A DNA stretch of 64,000 nucleotides, taken from positions 1,224,206 through 1,288,205 of the forward strand of contig NZ_QNRT01000002.1 in assembly GCF_003315245.1 (NCBI RefSeq), written 5' to 3'. The notes below the pieces were generated by a model that worked only from the letters and a program-made list of their open reading frames with translations, did not search any database and was not told where the DNA came from. How positions within the stretch are numbered: the stretch's first letter is position 1; the number at the start of each line of letters is the position of its first letter. Both the position numbers and the translations under genes were made by a program. This DNA comes from Arenicella xantha (GTDB lineage Bacteria; Pseudomonadota; Gammaproteobacteria; Arenicellales; Arenicellaceae). Below, piece by piece: positions 17,735-26,887 of the stretch.

Positions 17735-20700
17735 CTAGTTCTCGGCCATTTCAGCATTCAGTCGTCGCGCGACGTCGTTTGGCGAACCGGTTCGACGTGC
17801 AACTAAGCTGTATACAACCGGCACTATAAAAATAGTGAGAAAGGTTGATGACAACACACCGAAAAGAATCACAGTACCAATAACAAATCGTGTTTCAGCT
17901 CCAGCGCCACTCGCAAGTATTAACGGTAGCGTTCCGGCAACGGTGGTTAAACCAGTCATTACAATAGGTCTAAGTCGAGTAACCGACGCCGTTAACACCG
18001 CGCGGTTAAACCGGTAGCCTGCATCACGTAGTTGGTTAGCGAACTCAACAATCAAAATGCCGTTTTTGGCCGCCAAACCAACCAACATTATTAATCCAAT
18101 CTGCGAATAGATATTGAGCGTTTGACCGGTTAGAGCCAACCCCAGCAAACCGCCACCGATGGTCAATGGAACAGTGGTCAAAATAATAAAAGGATGCAGA
18201 AAACTTTCAAATTGCGCAGCCAAGACCAGAAACACCACAGCTATTCCCAGCGCAAACACAAACAGTATTGATCCGCCAGAGGTCACGAAAGCCCTACTTT
18301 CACCCTTATAATCTATCGACGCCTCGTCGGGTAAGTGTTCATCAACCAATGCCTCGAGATGAGCCAGAGCTTCGCCAAGGCTATACCCGTCGGCCAAATT
18401 TGCATCTAAGGTAATGGCGCGCACTCGGTTGAAGCGAGCCAAGCTATCAGCCGCACCGTATTCGTTAATACTCACTAGGTTAGACAACGGAATCAACTGA
18501 TTAGTGCGATCTGAACGGACATAAATATTCTGAATATCGTTAAAGGATCGCTGCTGACTGCGCTCACCTTCAATAATCACATCGTACTCTTCACCGCGAT
18601 CAATAAAGGTAGTGACGCGGCGACCGCCCATCATTGTCTCTAAAGTTCTGCCGATCTCAGCCACGGTAACGCCAAGGTCTGCGGCTCGATCGTAGTCAAC
18701 CACAAAGTCAATCTGTGGCCGAGTTTGTTTATAATTTCGATCTAGACCTTGAAACCCGGGATTATCAGCTTCAATTTTTTCCATTAAAGTCGCCGTCCAT
18801 GCTTCAATTTCTTCATAGGTTGCACCACCGACGACAAATTGCACTGGCTTCTGCGTACCACCGCCAAACCCACGCCGCATGACTGGAAATGCCCGAACGC
18901 CAGGCAGATCCGATATCCGCTCCCGCACATCGTCCATGATATCCCAAGCGGAACGACGCTCCGACCAGCTGTTCAAAATAACAATCGCGATACCGCTATT
19001 GAAACTCTCAATCGAGCCAAAAGCGCGCGGCGCACGAACCAGCAAACGGTTAATCTCTCCACTCTCGACCAATGGCATTAAGCGGGTTTCGACTTCAGTC
19101 ATGTATTCATTGATGTACTCATAACTTGCACCTTCTGGCCCATTGACCAATAAGAAAAACGAGCCTCGGTCCTCTGCTGGACTAAACTCTTGCTCAATGC
19201 CGTTATACATAAGCACCGACAATACAATCAACACCACCGACACGGCCAATAGCTTGGCTGGGGCGCGAAGGATTCGCACCAGCAGTCGGCGATACTTGAC
19301 TCGACTGCGCCGGAACATCCGGTCTACCGCTAACACTAAGCGGTTTGGTGGAGGCATTTCCGAGCCGAGTATCTTCGACGCAAGCATCGACGATAAGGTC
19401 AGAGCTATGAGTGATGAAAACCCAACGGCCGCAGCAATCGTCAATGCAAACTCGGTAAATAGTTGGCCTAAATCGCCCTCCAAAAAAGTAATTGGTACAA
19501 ATACGGCAATTAATACCAAAGTAGTCGCCACCACCGCAAAACCAACTTGGCGCGTACCACGAAACGCCGCGACCAACGGTGTCTCACGCTTCTCCTGAAT
19601 TCTCCGTACGATATTCTCCAGCACCACGATAGCGTCATCGACTACCAAGCCGATCGCCAACACCAAGGCCAACAAGGTCAGCAGGTTGACCGAAAAACCA
19701 AAGGCATAGATCGCAATAAACGTAGCGATCAATGACACTGGCACGGTCACCGCCGGAATCAACATCACTCGCACACTACCAAGGAACAGATAGATCACGA
19801 ACACTACGCACAAGATCGAAATCAACAGCGTGCTGTATACCTCGTTGATTGAAGACTGGATAAACACTGACGCATCAAAACTTTGTTTAACCGCCATACC
19901 TTCTGGCAAATTCTTATTGAGTCGGGCACTCAGCGCTTTGACTCCGCGCGCCACATCAATCGTATTTGCGGTAGATTGACGGACAATTCCCAATCCAACC
20001 ATCGGTTCTTGGTTGCCGCGGAAAAAGGTGCGATCCTCGACCAGTCCGCGCTCAACACGGGCAACGTCACCAAGCCTTACCAAATAGCCATCGTCACCCT
20101 GAGCTAATACCAGTTTGGCAAAATCCTCTGCTGAGTTAAACGTGCGATCAACACGGGCCTTAAATACAACTTCATCTGACTCGATTGATCCGGCCGGTAG
20201 CTCGACATTCTCAGCACGCAAGGCTCGCTCGACATTACTCACACTGAGGCCTCGCGCCGCCAAGGCTTGACGATCCAGCCAGATCCGCATTGCATAGCTC
20301 TGCCGACCACCAACGATCACGCGCGCAACACCGTCTAACGCCGAGTACTGATCAATTAAATAGCGTTGTGCGTAATCACTAAGTTCAGGCACGGTGAGTC
20401 GATCACTTACCAGGTTCTGCCACAAAATAACGTCATTACTACTATCAACCTTCTGAACTTCAGGCGGATCCGCTTCTTCGGGCAGGTTATCCATGACGCC
20501 AGCAATTCGATCTCGGACATCATTCGCGGCGGAATCAATATCGCGATTAATCGAAAACTCGATCACCACGCTTGAGCGACCATCACGCGATGTGGATTCA
20601 ACAAATTCAATACCTGCTACGCCGGAGATTCGCTCCTCAATTATCTGCGTGATACGGGTTTCGACAATATTCGCTGGTGCACCAGGATAGTCAACTTGCA

Positions 20701-20839
20701 CAGTCACAATCGGGGGGTCGATATCGGGATACTCTCGCAACGACAAGCGCTCGAAAGCAACCGCACCAAATGCAATCAACAATAATGAAATAACCGCGGC
20801 AAACACCGGCCGCTTAACGGACAAATCAGACAGAATCAT
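17735..20839 (-). CDS. RND-family efflux transporter, HAE1 type
   Basis: A 1034-residue inner-membrane proton-driven pump component of the AcrB/MexB-like HAE1 group. The start MILSDLSVKRPVFAAVISLL, the REYPDIDPPIVTV segment, the TM4 proton relay with two adjacent aspartates (IGLVVDDAIVVLENI) and the C-terminal repeat of this (GLAAKNGILIVEFANQ) are diagnostic. It would extrude hydrophobic compounds together with the adaptor at 20836-21984 and an outer-membrane channel encoded elsewhere. Its start overlaps the stop of the adaptor gene by four bases (ATGA). No regulator is adjacent. Confidence 0.93.
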   Translation of the reverse strand: MILSDLSVKRPVFAAVISLLLIAFGAVAFERLSLREYPDIDPPIVTVQVDYPGAPANIVETRITQIIEERISGVAGIEFVESTSRDGRSSVVIEFSINRDIDSAANDVRDRIAGVMDNLPEEADPPEVQKVDSSNDVILWQNLVSDRLTVPELSDYAQRYLIDQYSALDGVARVIVGGRQSYAMRIWLDRQALAARGLSVSNVERALRAENVELPAGSIESDEVVFKARVDRTFNSAEDFAKLVLAQGDDGYLVRLGDVARVERGLVEDRTFFRGNQEPMVGLGIVRQSTANTIDVARGVKALSARLNKNLPEGMAVKQSFDASVFIQSSINEVYSTLLISILCVVFVIYLFLGSVRVMLIPAVTVPVSLIATFIAIYAFGFSVNLLTLLALVLAIGLVVDDAIVVLENIVRRIQEKRETPLVAAFRGTRQVGFAVVATTLVLIAVFVPITFLEGDLGQLFTEFALTIAAAVGFSSLIALTLSSMLASKILGSEMPPPNRLVLAVDRMFRRSRVKYRRLLVRILRAPAKLLAVSVVLIVLSVLMYNGIEQEFSPAEDRGSFFLLVNGPEGASYEYINEYMTEVETRLMPLVESGEINRLLVRAPRAFGSIESFNSGIAIVILNSWSERRSAWDIMDDVRERISDLPGVRAFPVMRRGFGGGTQKPVQFVVGGATYEEIEAWTATLMEKIEADNPGFQGLDRNYKQTRPQIDFVVDYDRAADLGVTVAEIGRTLETMMGGRRVTTFIDRGEEYDVIIEGERSQQRSFNDIQNIYVRSDRTNQLIPLSNLVSINEYGAADSLARFNRVRAITLDANLADGYSLGEALAHLEALVDEHLPDEASIDYKGESRAFVTSGGSILFVFALGIAVVFLVLAAQFESFLHPFIILTTVPLTIGGGLLGLALTGQTLNIYSQIGLIMLVGLAAKNGILIVEFANQLRDAGYRFNRAVLTASVTRLRPIVMTGLTTVAGTLPLILASGAGAETRFVIGTVILFGVLSSTFLTIFIVPVVYSLVARRTGSPNDVARRLNAEMAEN

Positions 20840-21984
20840 GGCGCGCTACTCTGAGTTTCTTCGGTTATAACTTCTTGTGACACCGTTTCCTCGAGCACCG
20901 GTTGCTGGTTCTGATCCAATAACTGCTGCAGAGTCTCATCATTACGTTCGATCGCTTGCACCTTCAGTGGCGCACCGTCTCTGGCCATCATGGTGCCATG
21001 CACCACAACTAAATCCTTGTCATTCAGTCCAGCCAATACCTCGATTTCGCCTTTACGCCGCACACCGAGAGACACCTCAGTACGCGCCGCCTTGTGACCC
21101 TGACCATCGGGAGTCGCCACAATGACAAACGCTTGCTTGCCCTCGTGAATAATTGCTTCTTCTTGAATCACCAGCGCTTTACGCGGATTGTTTCGCAACA
21201 CGACGCGCATCAATAATCCAGGCTTGAGTGTTCGATCGGCATTATTAATGAGTGCTCGTGCAGTGATAGAACGAGTCACAGGGTCAACTCGGCTGTTGAC
21301 GCTTGAGAGTTCGCCATCATAGCTAACCCCAGGAAATGCGCTCGCAGTAGCATTAACTTGCAACCCAGGAACCAGCGTTCGCAAGAAAACCTCCGGTACT
21401 GAAAAGTCTAATTGCATAACACTATCGTCATCAATCGTGGTGATCATTCTGCCCGGTTGTGCCAGAGCACCAACGCTAATATTTCTCAGACCCACTACAC
21501 CATCGAACGGAGCGATAACTTTGCGTTGTGCGATGCGTGCTTCAACCCCTTGAATTCGCGCCTCAGCCGTTTTCAGGAGGCGTCGACTTTCATCCAGCGC
21601 TACTTCCGATGCCGCTCCGCGACCGGTTAAAGGCTCAAACCTAGCAACTTGTCGCCGTGCTTCATCAGCCAATGCCTGCTCTTCTGCAAGTTGAGCCAAC
21701 TCCTCGGACGCGTCCATTTCTACCAGCACATCGCCTTGTTTGACTCTCTGCCCATCGGTGAAATGCACGGCGGTTACCAGTTCGGTAACGGTGGATGCAA
21801 GCGTCACATTTTGTACCGACTTTAGCGTCCCTAATGCCTCAATATCATCTGAAAAATCTGTGAGCGTTACCGGCGCCACGAAGACCCCAGTCGGTCCACT
21901 TGGACCTTGTTGAGCAACGGCGAATGAGCTAACCCCAAACAGGCACAGCAAGCTGGCCATTTTAATTAATAATAGACGACACAT
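20836..21984 (-). CDS. RND efflux periplasmic adaptor subunit
   Basis: A 382-residue membrane-fusion protein that links the RND pump to an outer-membrane channel. It has a signal peptide (about 1-24, ending AVA-QQ), the barrel-sandwich segment VQNVTLASTVTELV, an alpha-helical hairpin (about 105-150), the lipoyl half KVIAPFDGVVGLRNISVGA and beta-barrel segments (FSVPEVFLRTL, RSITARALI). The C-terminal 40 residues are acidic and glutamine-rich. It is the first gene of the two-gene pump operon and is separated from the thioesterase by a 293-base gap with no recognisable gene. Confidence 0.9.
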   Translation of the reverse strand: MCRLLLIKMASLLCLFGVSSFAVAQQGPSGPTGVFVAPVTLTDFSDDIEALGTLKSVQNVTLASTVTELVTAVHFTDGQRVKQGDVLVEMDASEELAQLAEEQALADEARRQVARFEPLTGRGAASEVALDESRRLLKTAEARIQGVEARIAQRKVIAPFDGVVGLRNISVGALAQPGRMITTIDDDSVMQLDFSVPEVFLRTLVPGLQVNATASAFPGVSYDGELSSVNSRVDPVTRSITARALINNADRTLKPGLLMRVVLRNNPRKALVIQEEAIIHEGKQAFVIVATPDGQGHKAARTEVSLGVRRKGEIEVLAGLNDKDLVVVHGTMMARDGAPLKVQAIERNDETLQQLLDQNQQPVLEETVSQEVITEETQSSAP

Positions 21985-22181
21985 AATAGATCCAAGATGT
22001 ACTGGCTAAAAGTTGAGCGCAGACTAGCACTCTCGATGAAAATTACAGTGATATTTTACAGCTTTAAAAGCGGATTATCACAAATTAATTGCAAGCCTAA
22101 AATATCAAAAGCTAATCGCATTAACCGATTGATTGGTAATTCAAAAGCGCACTGTAAGGAGACCGGATAGGCACACCGATT

Positions 22182-22277
22182 ATGACTGAAAAATTTCAAC
22201 AATATTCAATTGCGGCTTACCGCCGTCATCAATCTTATGCCGGCCGAACACAAACCACGACACCGCCTAAACCTTGA
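22182..22277 (+). CDS. possible 31-residue peptide, weak candidate
   Basis: An ATG at 22182 opens a 31-residue frame (MTEKFQQYSIAAYRRHQS...) ending exactly before the convergent thioesterase stop. TAAGGAGA lies 20 bases upstream, too far for a good ribosome binding site. No family is recognised. It is listed only because it is the sole open frame in the gap 21985-22277. Confidence 0.15.
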   Translation: MTEKFQQYSIAAYRRHQSYAGRTQTTTPPKP

Positions 22278-22721
22278 CTAGATACCGGCGTGATTGGTGA
22301 ATTGATCTGGAGCACCAACTTCAAGCTTAGCCCGCAAATCATCGGGAATGGGGACACTTTTAAGGCTCTGCACACTGATCATCACATACACGATCTCAGA
22401 TTCCGCCACCACCGCCTGCGTCTCGTGATTGCGAAATTCAAGCGTCAATGTATAGGAGGTGTTTCCGACGGACTTAGTGCGTACGCTAATTGCCAATACA
22501 TCATCAAATTTCGCTGACGACTTCCATCCAGTATTGAGCTGTACGACCTGAGTGTCCATCCCCAGATCCAGTAAGGTTTGATATCCGCCCGGCCAAACCA
22601 ATCTCATAAACTCAGTGGCCGCCACATCAACATAGGCACCATAATTCGCGTTAAATACAACCTGCTGCGCATCACATTCTGCATAGCGAACACGTAAATA
22701 ATGAGTAAATGGCATCGCCAT
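22278..22721 (-). CDS. hotdog-fold acyl-CoA thioesterase (4HBT type)
   Basis: A 147-residue single-hotdog thioesterase. The start MAMPFTHYLRVRYAECDAQQ with the conserved RYAECDxxxVVFNANYGAYVDVA segment (about residues 11-35) carries the aspartate of the 4-hydroxybenzoyl-CoA thioesterase/YbgC-like active site. The ATG at 22721 is chosen over a longer frame from 22793, which has no family match. It probably hydrolyses a short- or medium-chain acyl-CoA. It is divergent from the hydrolase-kynureninase pair. Confidence 0.85.
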   Translation of the reverse strand: MAMPFTHYLRVRYAECDAQQVVFNANYGAYVDVAATEFMRLVWPGGYQTLLDLGMDTQVVQLNTGWKSSAKFDDVLAISVRTKSVGNTSYTLTLEFRNHETQAVVAESEIVYVMISVQSLKSVPIPDDLRAKLEVGAPDQFTNHAGI

Positions 22722-22817
22722 GATTTTGTACCTTAAACAGAATATTATTGGCGAAACAAGGCATTGATTAAACTTGGTCACACCGTCCACCATTCAGATA
22801 GTTTAAGATACCCAGCT

Positions 22818-23723
22818 ATGAGAAAATTAACAATCATCATCGCTCTGTTGAGTGCAACTATTGGCAAGCACCACGCACTCGCCGCCGAGTCTCAAACCAA
22901 ACCATTTGCGTTAGCGACAACAGAAACTTCCTTGGCATGCTACCTACCCACCGAGAGCAATGTGCCATATAGCGCGGTACTCAAACTCAAAACTGGTCAG
23001 CCTAGCGAGATCATTCCTTACGGCGATGACCCATTACAGTTTGCCGAGCTTTGGCTGCCCCAGCAGAGCAGCAAGCAACAACTCGCACCACCTGCGCCAT
23101 TAGTCGTATTTATTCATGGTGGTTGCTGGCTAAATCAATTCGATATTCAACACACACACGCATTCAGCACCGCGTTAACCGAAGCTGGATACGCCGTTTT
23201 TTCAATTGAGTATCGTCGCACTGGTGATGTTGGCGGCGGCTGGCCTGGCAGCTATGATGACATCAAAGCCGCACTAGCCGCGCGCAACAAACTAATAGGT
23301 TTCCCAGTCGATTTATCGCGCGTTGTACTGACCGGCCATTCAGCAGGCGGTCACCTTGCGCTATTAGCTGGCAGCGAGCCAAACATGAATTTATCGGCGG
23401 TGATCGGTCTGGCTGCGATTGTTAATATCGAAGACTATTCAATTGGCGAAAACAGCTGCCAGACTGCCACTCCAGCTTTTATGGGGGGGCACTTAGAACA
23501 ACGAGCCGAAGCCTATAGGGCCGCTAATCCAGCAAATCGTAAATGGCATCCCATCACCAAACTTATTCACGGTAGCAACGACGCTATCGTGCCGCTAAAC
23601 CAAAGTGCCGACTATCCGGACCAACAGATAGTAGTTGATGGAGCTGGGCATTTTGACCTTATCCACCCTGGAACAATGGCGTTCAAAACCTTCCTAAAAA
23701 CGTTGGCGAGCACACTTAGATGA
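22818..23723 (+). CDS. exported alpha/beta hydrolase, kynurenine formamidase-like
   Basis: A 301-residue alpha/beta hydrolase. The start at 22818 gives a probable signal peptide (about 1-23, ending ALA-AE). The mature part has an ADP-like FIHGGCW oxyanion motif (about 112-118), the nucleophile elbow GHSAGGH and a late histidine in GAGHFDLIHP. The segment IIPYGDDPLQFAELWLP resembles arylformamidase N-termini. Its stop overlaps the start of kynureninase (ATGA), so the two are co-translated; this suggests it hydrolyses N-formylkynurenine to kynurenine. The signal peptide conflicts with a purely cytoplasmic pathway. It may instead be a related secreted esterase. Confidence 0.7.
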   Translation: MRKLTIIIALLSATIGKHHALAAESQTKPFALATTETSLACYLPTESNVPYSAVLKLKTGQPSEIIPYGDDPLQFAELWLPQQSSKQQLAPPAPLVVFIHGGCWLNQFDIQHTHAFSTALTEAGYAVFSIEYRRTGDVGGGWPGSYDDIKAALAARNKLIGFPVDLSRVVLTGHSAGGHLALLAGSEPNMNLSAVIGLAAIVNIEDYSIGENSCQTATPAFMGGHLEQRAEAYRAANPANRKWHPITKLIHGSNDAIVPLNQSADYPDQQIVVDGAGHFDLIHPGTMAFKTFLKTLASTLR

Positions 23724-24958
23724 TCTGTCCAGAAGAAATTTTAGCCCTTGATGCAAGCGACCCTTTAGCCGCAAAACGTAACGAGTTTTGCTTGCCTGAG
23801 CAAACTATTTACCTAGATGGAAATTCATTGGGACCACTTCCCAAAGGCGTTAAAGAGGCGGTTGCCGATGCGGTTCAAAACCAATGGGGACAAGACCTAA
23901 TCAGTAGTTGGAATAAACATGGATGGATCGACTTAGCCACGCAAGTGGGCGAGCAGATTGCCCCACTTGTCGGTGCATCCCGGGGGCAAGTCATCTGCTG
24001 CGACTCGATTTCAATCAACCTGTTTAAGCTAATCTCTAGCGCCTTACAACTCAACCCAGAACGGCAGATAGTATTGTCACAACAAGACAACTTCCCAACT
24101 GACCTCTACATGGTTCAGGGCTTAACCTCATTGCTAGGAGCCGAACGTTGTCAGCTTAAAAGTGTGACCACCGAGCAACTGGTAGACGCCATAGATGAGT
24201 CGGTTGCCGTTTTACTACTTACCCATGTTAATTTCCGCGATGGGCAGCGCCATGACATGCAAGCTCTAACGCGATTGGCACACGACAAAGGCGTATTAGT
24301 GGTTTGGGATTTGGCACATAGCGCCGGCGCTATGCCTTTGTCTCTAGACCAACATAATGTCGATTTCGCAGTTGGCTGTGGTTATAAATATTTGAATGGC
24401 GGACCCGGTGCACCGGCTTTTTTGTATGTAGCAGCACGCCATCAACGCGCAATCAAGCAACCTCTGCAAGGCTGGATGGGCCACCAGACTCCATTCCAAT
24501 TCGACCCAGACTACCAAGCAGCCGAGGGCGTACAACAGTTTCTTGCCGGCACACCAAACATTTTGTCGCTGGTCGCATTAAATGCTGCTTTAGCAGTCTT
24601 TGCCGATGTTGATATGCAACATGTACGAGCCAAGTCAATCGCGCTTGCCGAAGTCTTTATCCAGCAACTCAGCCAATCCGACTGCACAAATGAATTCACC
24701 ATTTGCACGCCACTAGACGCACCACAACGTGGCAGCCAAATTGCTCTAGCCCACCCGTATGCCTATGCCATTACTCAAGCCTTAATCGACCGCGGTATCG
24801 TCGCCGACTTCCGCGCCCCCAACCTAGTGCGATTTGGGCTAACGCCACTGTATACTCGGTACCAAGATATATGGCGAACCGTTCAGGTTTTATCTGAAAT
24901 CATGCAGACTAAGCGCTATCTAGACAAAAAATATCAAACACGGCAAAAAGTGACTTAG
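23720..24958 (+). CDS. kynU: kynureninase
   Basis: A 412-residue PLP-dependent class V aminotransferase-fold enzyme that cleaves kynurenine to anthranilate and alanine in tryptophan degradation. Marks are YLDGNSLGPLPKGV (about 31-44), the PLP-contact WDLAHSAGA, and the lysine in GCGYKYLNGGPGAPAF (Schiff base). It is fully typical in length. It is coupled to the upstream hydrolase by a 4-base overlap and its 3' end overlaps the convergent SDR gene by 4 bases. Tryptophan 2,3-dioxygenase and anthranilate-degrading genes are not in the window. Confidence 0.95.
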   Translation: MICPEEILALDASDPLAAKRNEFCLPEQTIYLDGNSLGPLPKGVKEAVADAVQNQWGQDLISSWNKHGWIDLATQVGEQIAPLVGASRGQVICCDSISINLFKLISSALQLNPERQIVLSQQDNFPTDLYMVQGLTSLLGAERCQLKSVTTEQLVDAIDESVAVLLLTHVNFRDGQRHDMQALTRLAHDKGVLVVWDLAHSAGAMPLSLDQHNVDFAVGCGYKYLNGGPGAPAFLYVAARHQRAIKQPLQGWMGHQTPFQFDPDYQAAEGVQQFLAGTPNILSLVALNAALAVFADVDMQHVRAKSIALAEVFIQQLSQSDCTNEFTICTPLDAPQRGSQIALAHPYAYAITQALIDRGIVADFRAPNLVRFGLTPLYTRYQDIWRTVQVLSEIMQTKRYLDKKYQTRQKVT

Positions 24959-25725
24959 CGCGGCCCCATTCGAATACCACCATCTAAGCGAATAACTTCT
25001 CCATTGAGATAATCATTATCAACAATCTGCGCAGCCAATTTAGCAAATTCAGCCGGTCGCCCTAGTCGTTTTGGAAACTGAACCGCTTGCTCTAGAGGCT
25101 TCTTAAATTCTTCGTTCAACCCCTCCAACATAGGGGTACCAAACACACCCGGAGCGATCGTATTAACCCGAATACCACGCGGGCCTAAGTCTCTCGCTAT
25201 TGGCAATGTCATCGCCGCTACCGCCCCTTTGCTAGCGGCATACGCTGCCTGCCCCACTTGCCCTTCATAGGCGGCCACCGACGCAGTATTAATAATCACA
25301 CCACGTAAGCCGTCGTCATCAACTGGCGACAACTCGACCATTTTCTCAGCCGCCAAGCGCAACACATTAAAGGTGCCGATTAAATTCACATCGATAACCT
25401 GACGAAATTTATCTAAATCCAAAGCACCATCACGCCCCACGGTTTTGCCAGCCGGAGCAATACCCGCACAGTTAATACATACGCGAATTTCGCCCAACTC
25501 AGATGCCGCCGAAATGGCCTCAGACACCGCCGCAGCACTGGTCACATCCACATCGAAATAGGCAATCTTAGCGCCTACGGTCTGCGCTTTATGATCATGA
25601 CTCCCCTGCGCGTTCATATCCAATACTGCTACATTAGCACCAGCATCCAAAAAGTGCTCAACACACGCCGCGCCCAAGCCTGATGCACCACCAGTTACTA
25701 ACACTAATTTACCGTTTATATCCAT
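24955..25725 (-). CDS. SDR-family 3-hydroxyacyl-CoA dehydrogenase (HSD10-like)
   Basis: A 256-residue short-chain dehydrogenase. The NAD site is VTGGASGLGAA (about 10-20), with the NAG motif as INCAGIAP, catalytic Ser in INTASVAA and the YAASK active-site motif (QAAYAASKGAV). It resembles mammalian HSD17B10 and bacterial homologues that oxidise 2-methyl-3-hydroxybutyryl-CoA and straight short-chain 3-hydroxyacyl-CoAs. The ATG at 25725 gives the typical start MDINGKLVLVTGG. It is the last gene of the thiolase-dehydrogenase-SDR operon, where it would supply the third beta-oxidation step. Confidence 0.88.
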   Translation of the reverse strand: MDINGKLVLVTGGASGLGAACVEHFLDAGANVAVLDMNAQGSHDHKAQTVGAKIAYFDVDVTSAAAVSEAISAASELGEIRVCINCAGIAPAGKTVGRDGALDLDKFRQVIDVNLIGTFNVLRLAAEKMVELSPVDDDGLRGVIINTASVAAYEGQVGQAAYAASKGAVAAMTLPIARDLGPRGIRVNTIAPGVFGTPMLEGLNEEFKKPLEQAVQFPKRLGRPAEFAKLAAQIVDNDYLNGEVIRLDGGIRMGPR

Positions 25726-25735
25726 GATTTCCCCA

Positions 25736-26878
25736 CTACGCAAAAAGATGTTTGCTGATGATTATTTTTTGAATCTGAGATGTTCCTTCGTAGATCGTCG
25801 TAATGCGCGCGTCGCGTAGATAGCGCTCCACCGGATGATCTTCAACATAACCCGCGCCGCCCAGCAGTTGCATTGCGGTAGCGCAAACGCGATTGGCTGT
25901 CTCTGCGGCGTATAACTTTGCCATCGACGCTTGCTTTGAATACGGCAAGCCTGATTGTTTAAAGTAGGCCGCTTGTAATGTCAGTAATTTGGCCGCTTCG
26001 AGCTCGGTATATGCATCCGCCACCATCCATTGAATACCTTGGAATTCAGCGATTGCTTGACCGAACTGCTGACGCTCCTTAATGAAATCTGTTGCATAGT
26101 CGATGGCCGCAAAACCAACGCCTAAGGCCAATGACGCAATACCAATACGTCCGCCAGTCAGCTCTGTGACAGCAATTTTGTAACCTTGATTCTCTTGCCC
26201 CATCAGCGCCGCAGCGGGAATTCGACAGTCAGCAAAGGTCACTTCATTGGTACTTGAAGCATGTTGACCAAGCTTCTTCTCGGCCTTGCCGATAGTAATA
26301 CCCGGCGTATCAGCCTCGACCAAGAAACACGAAATACCGCGACCACGCGCAGCATGCTTATCAGTGACCGCCCACACGACAAACAGACCCGCATACTCCG
26401 CGCTGGTGATGTACAACTTTGACCCATTGAGGACCCATTCATCACCATCGCGAGTCGCCGAAGTACGCATGCCAGCAGGGTCAGATCCGGCGCCAGCTTC
26501 GGTTAAGCAGAATCCCGCGGCGGCGTAAGTGCCATCACACAACTTAGGAATATAGTTTTCTTTTTGCGCATCACTCGCCACTGACTCAATGACCTCGGCC
26601 ACCATATTATTGACCGACACCGTAACCGCCGTTGATGCACAAGCCTTAGCAATCTCGGTAACGGCTAAACTAAACGCGACAACGCCGACTTCGCTACCGC
26701 CGTATTGACTATTAATGTTTAGCCCCATAAAACCAAGCTCTGCTAAGGACTTGAGATTTTGCAAAAATAACGGCCGATCACTCGAAACCGTAGACGCAAC
26801 AGGCGCTAGCACTGATTGCGCTATATTAGTCGCGGTTTCTTGTATGAGCTGCTGATCGTCGGTAAGCGAAAAATTCAT
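25736..26878 (-). CDS. acyl-CoA dehydrogenase
   Basis: A 380-residue FAD-dependent acyl-CoA dehydrogenase that makes 2-enoyl-CoA and passes electrons to ETF. Clear family signatures are AGFCLTEAGAGSDPAGMRT (about 122-140), the middle-domain ITSAEYAGLFVV, QFGQAIAEFQGIQ and the catalytic glutamate in IYEGTSQIQ near the C-terminus. It best fits the short/branched-chain subgroup, consistent with its operon partners. The gap to the thiolase gene is nine bases, and it ends 10 bases before the SDR start. Confidence 0.92.
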   Translation of the reverse strand: MNFSLTDDQQLIQETATNIAQSVLAPVASTVSSDRPLFLQNLKSLAELGFMGLNINSQYGGSEVGVVAFSLAVTEIAKACASTAVTVSVNNMVAEVIESVASDAQKENYIPKLCDGTYAAAGFCLTEAGAGSDPAGMRTSATRDGDEWVLNGSKLYITSAEYAGLFVVWAVTDKHAARGRGISCFLVEADTPGITIGKAEKKLGQHASSTNEVTFADCRIPAAALMGQENQGYKIAVTELTGGRIGIASLALGVGFAAIDYATDFIKERQQFGQAIAEFQGIQWMVADAYTELEAAKLLTLQAAYFKQSGLPYSKQASMAKLYAAETANRVCATAMQLLGGAGYVEDHPVERYLRDARITTIYEGTSQIQKIIISKHLFA

Positions 26879-26887
26879 ATCAACTCT

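Noticed and set aside
18839-19598. Several long plus-strand frames opposite the RND transporter
   Set aside because: Antisense to a well-conserved 1034-residue protein; composition is that of a shadow frame.
22182-22277. 31-residue frame convergent to the thioesterase, considered as a firm gene
   Set aside because: The Shine-Dalgarno-like sequence is too far away and no family matches; kept only as a very low-confidence feature.
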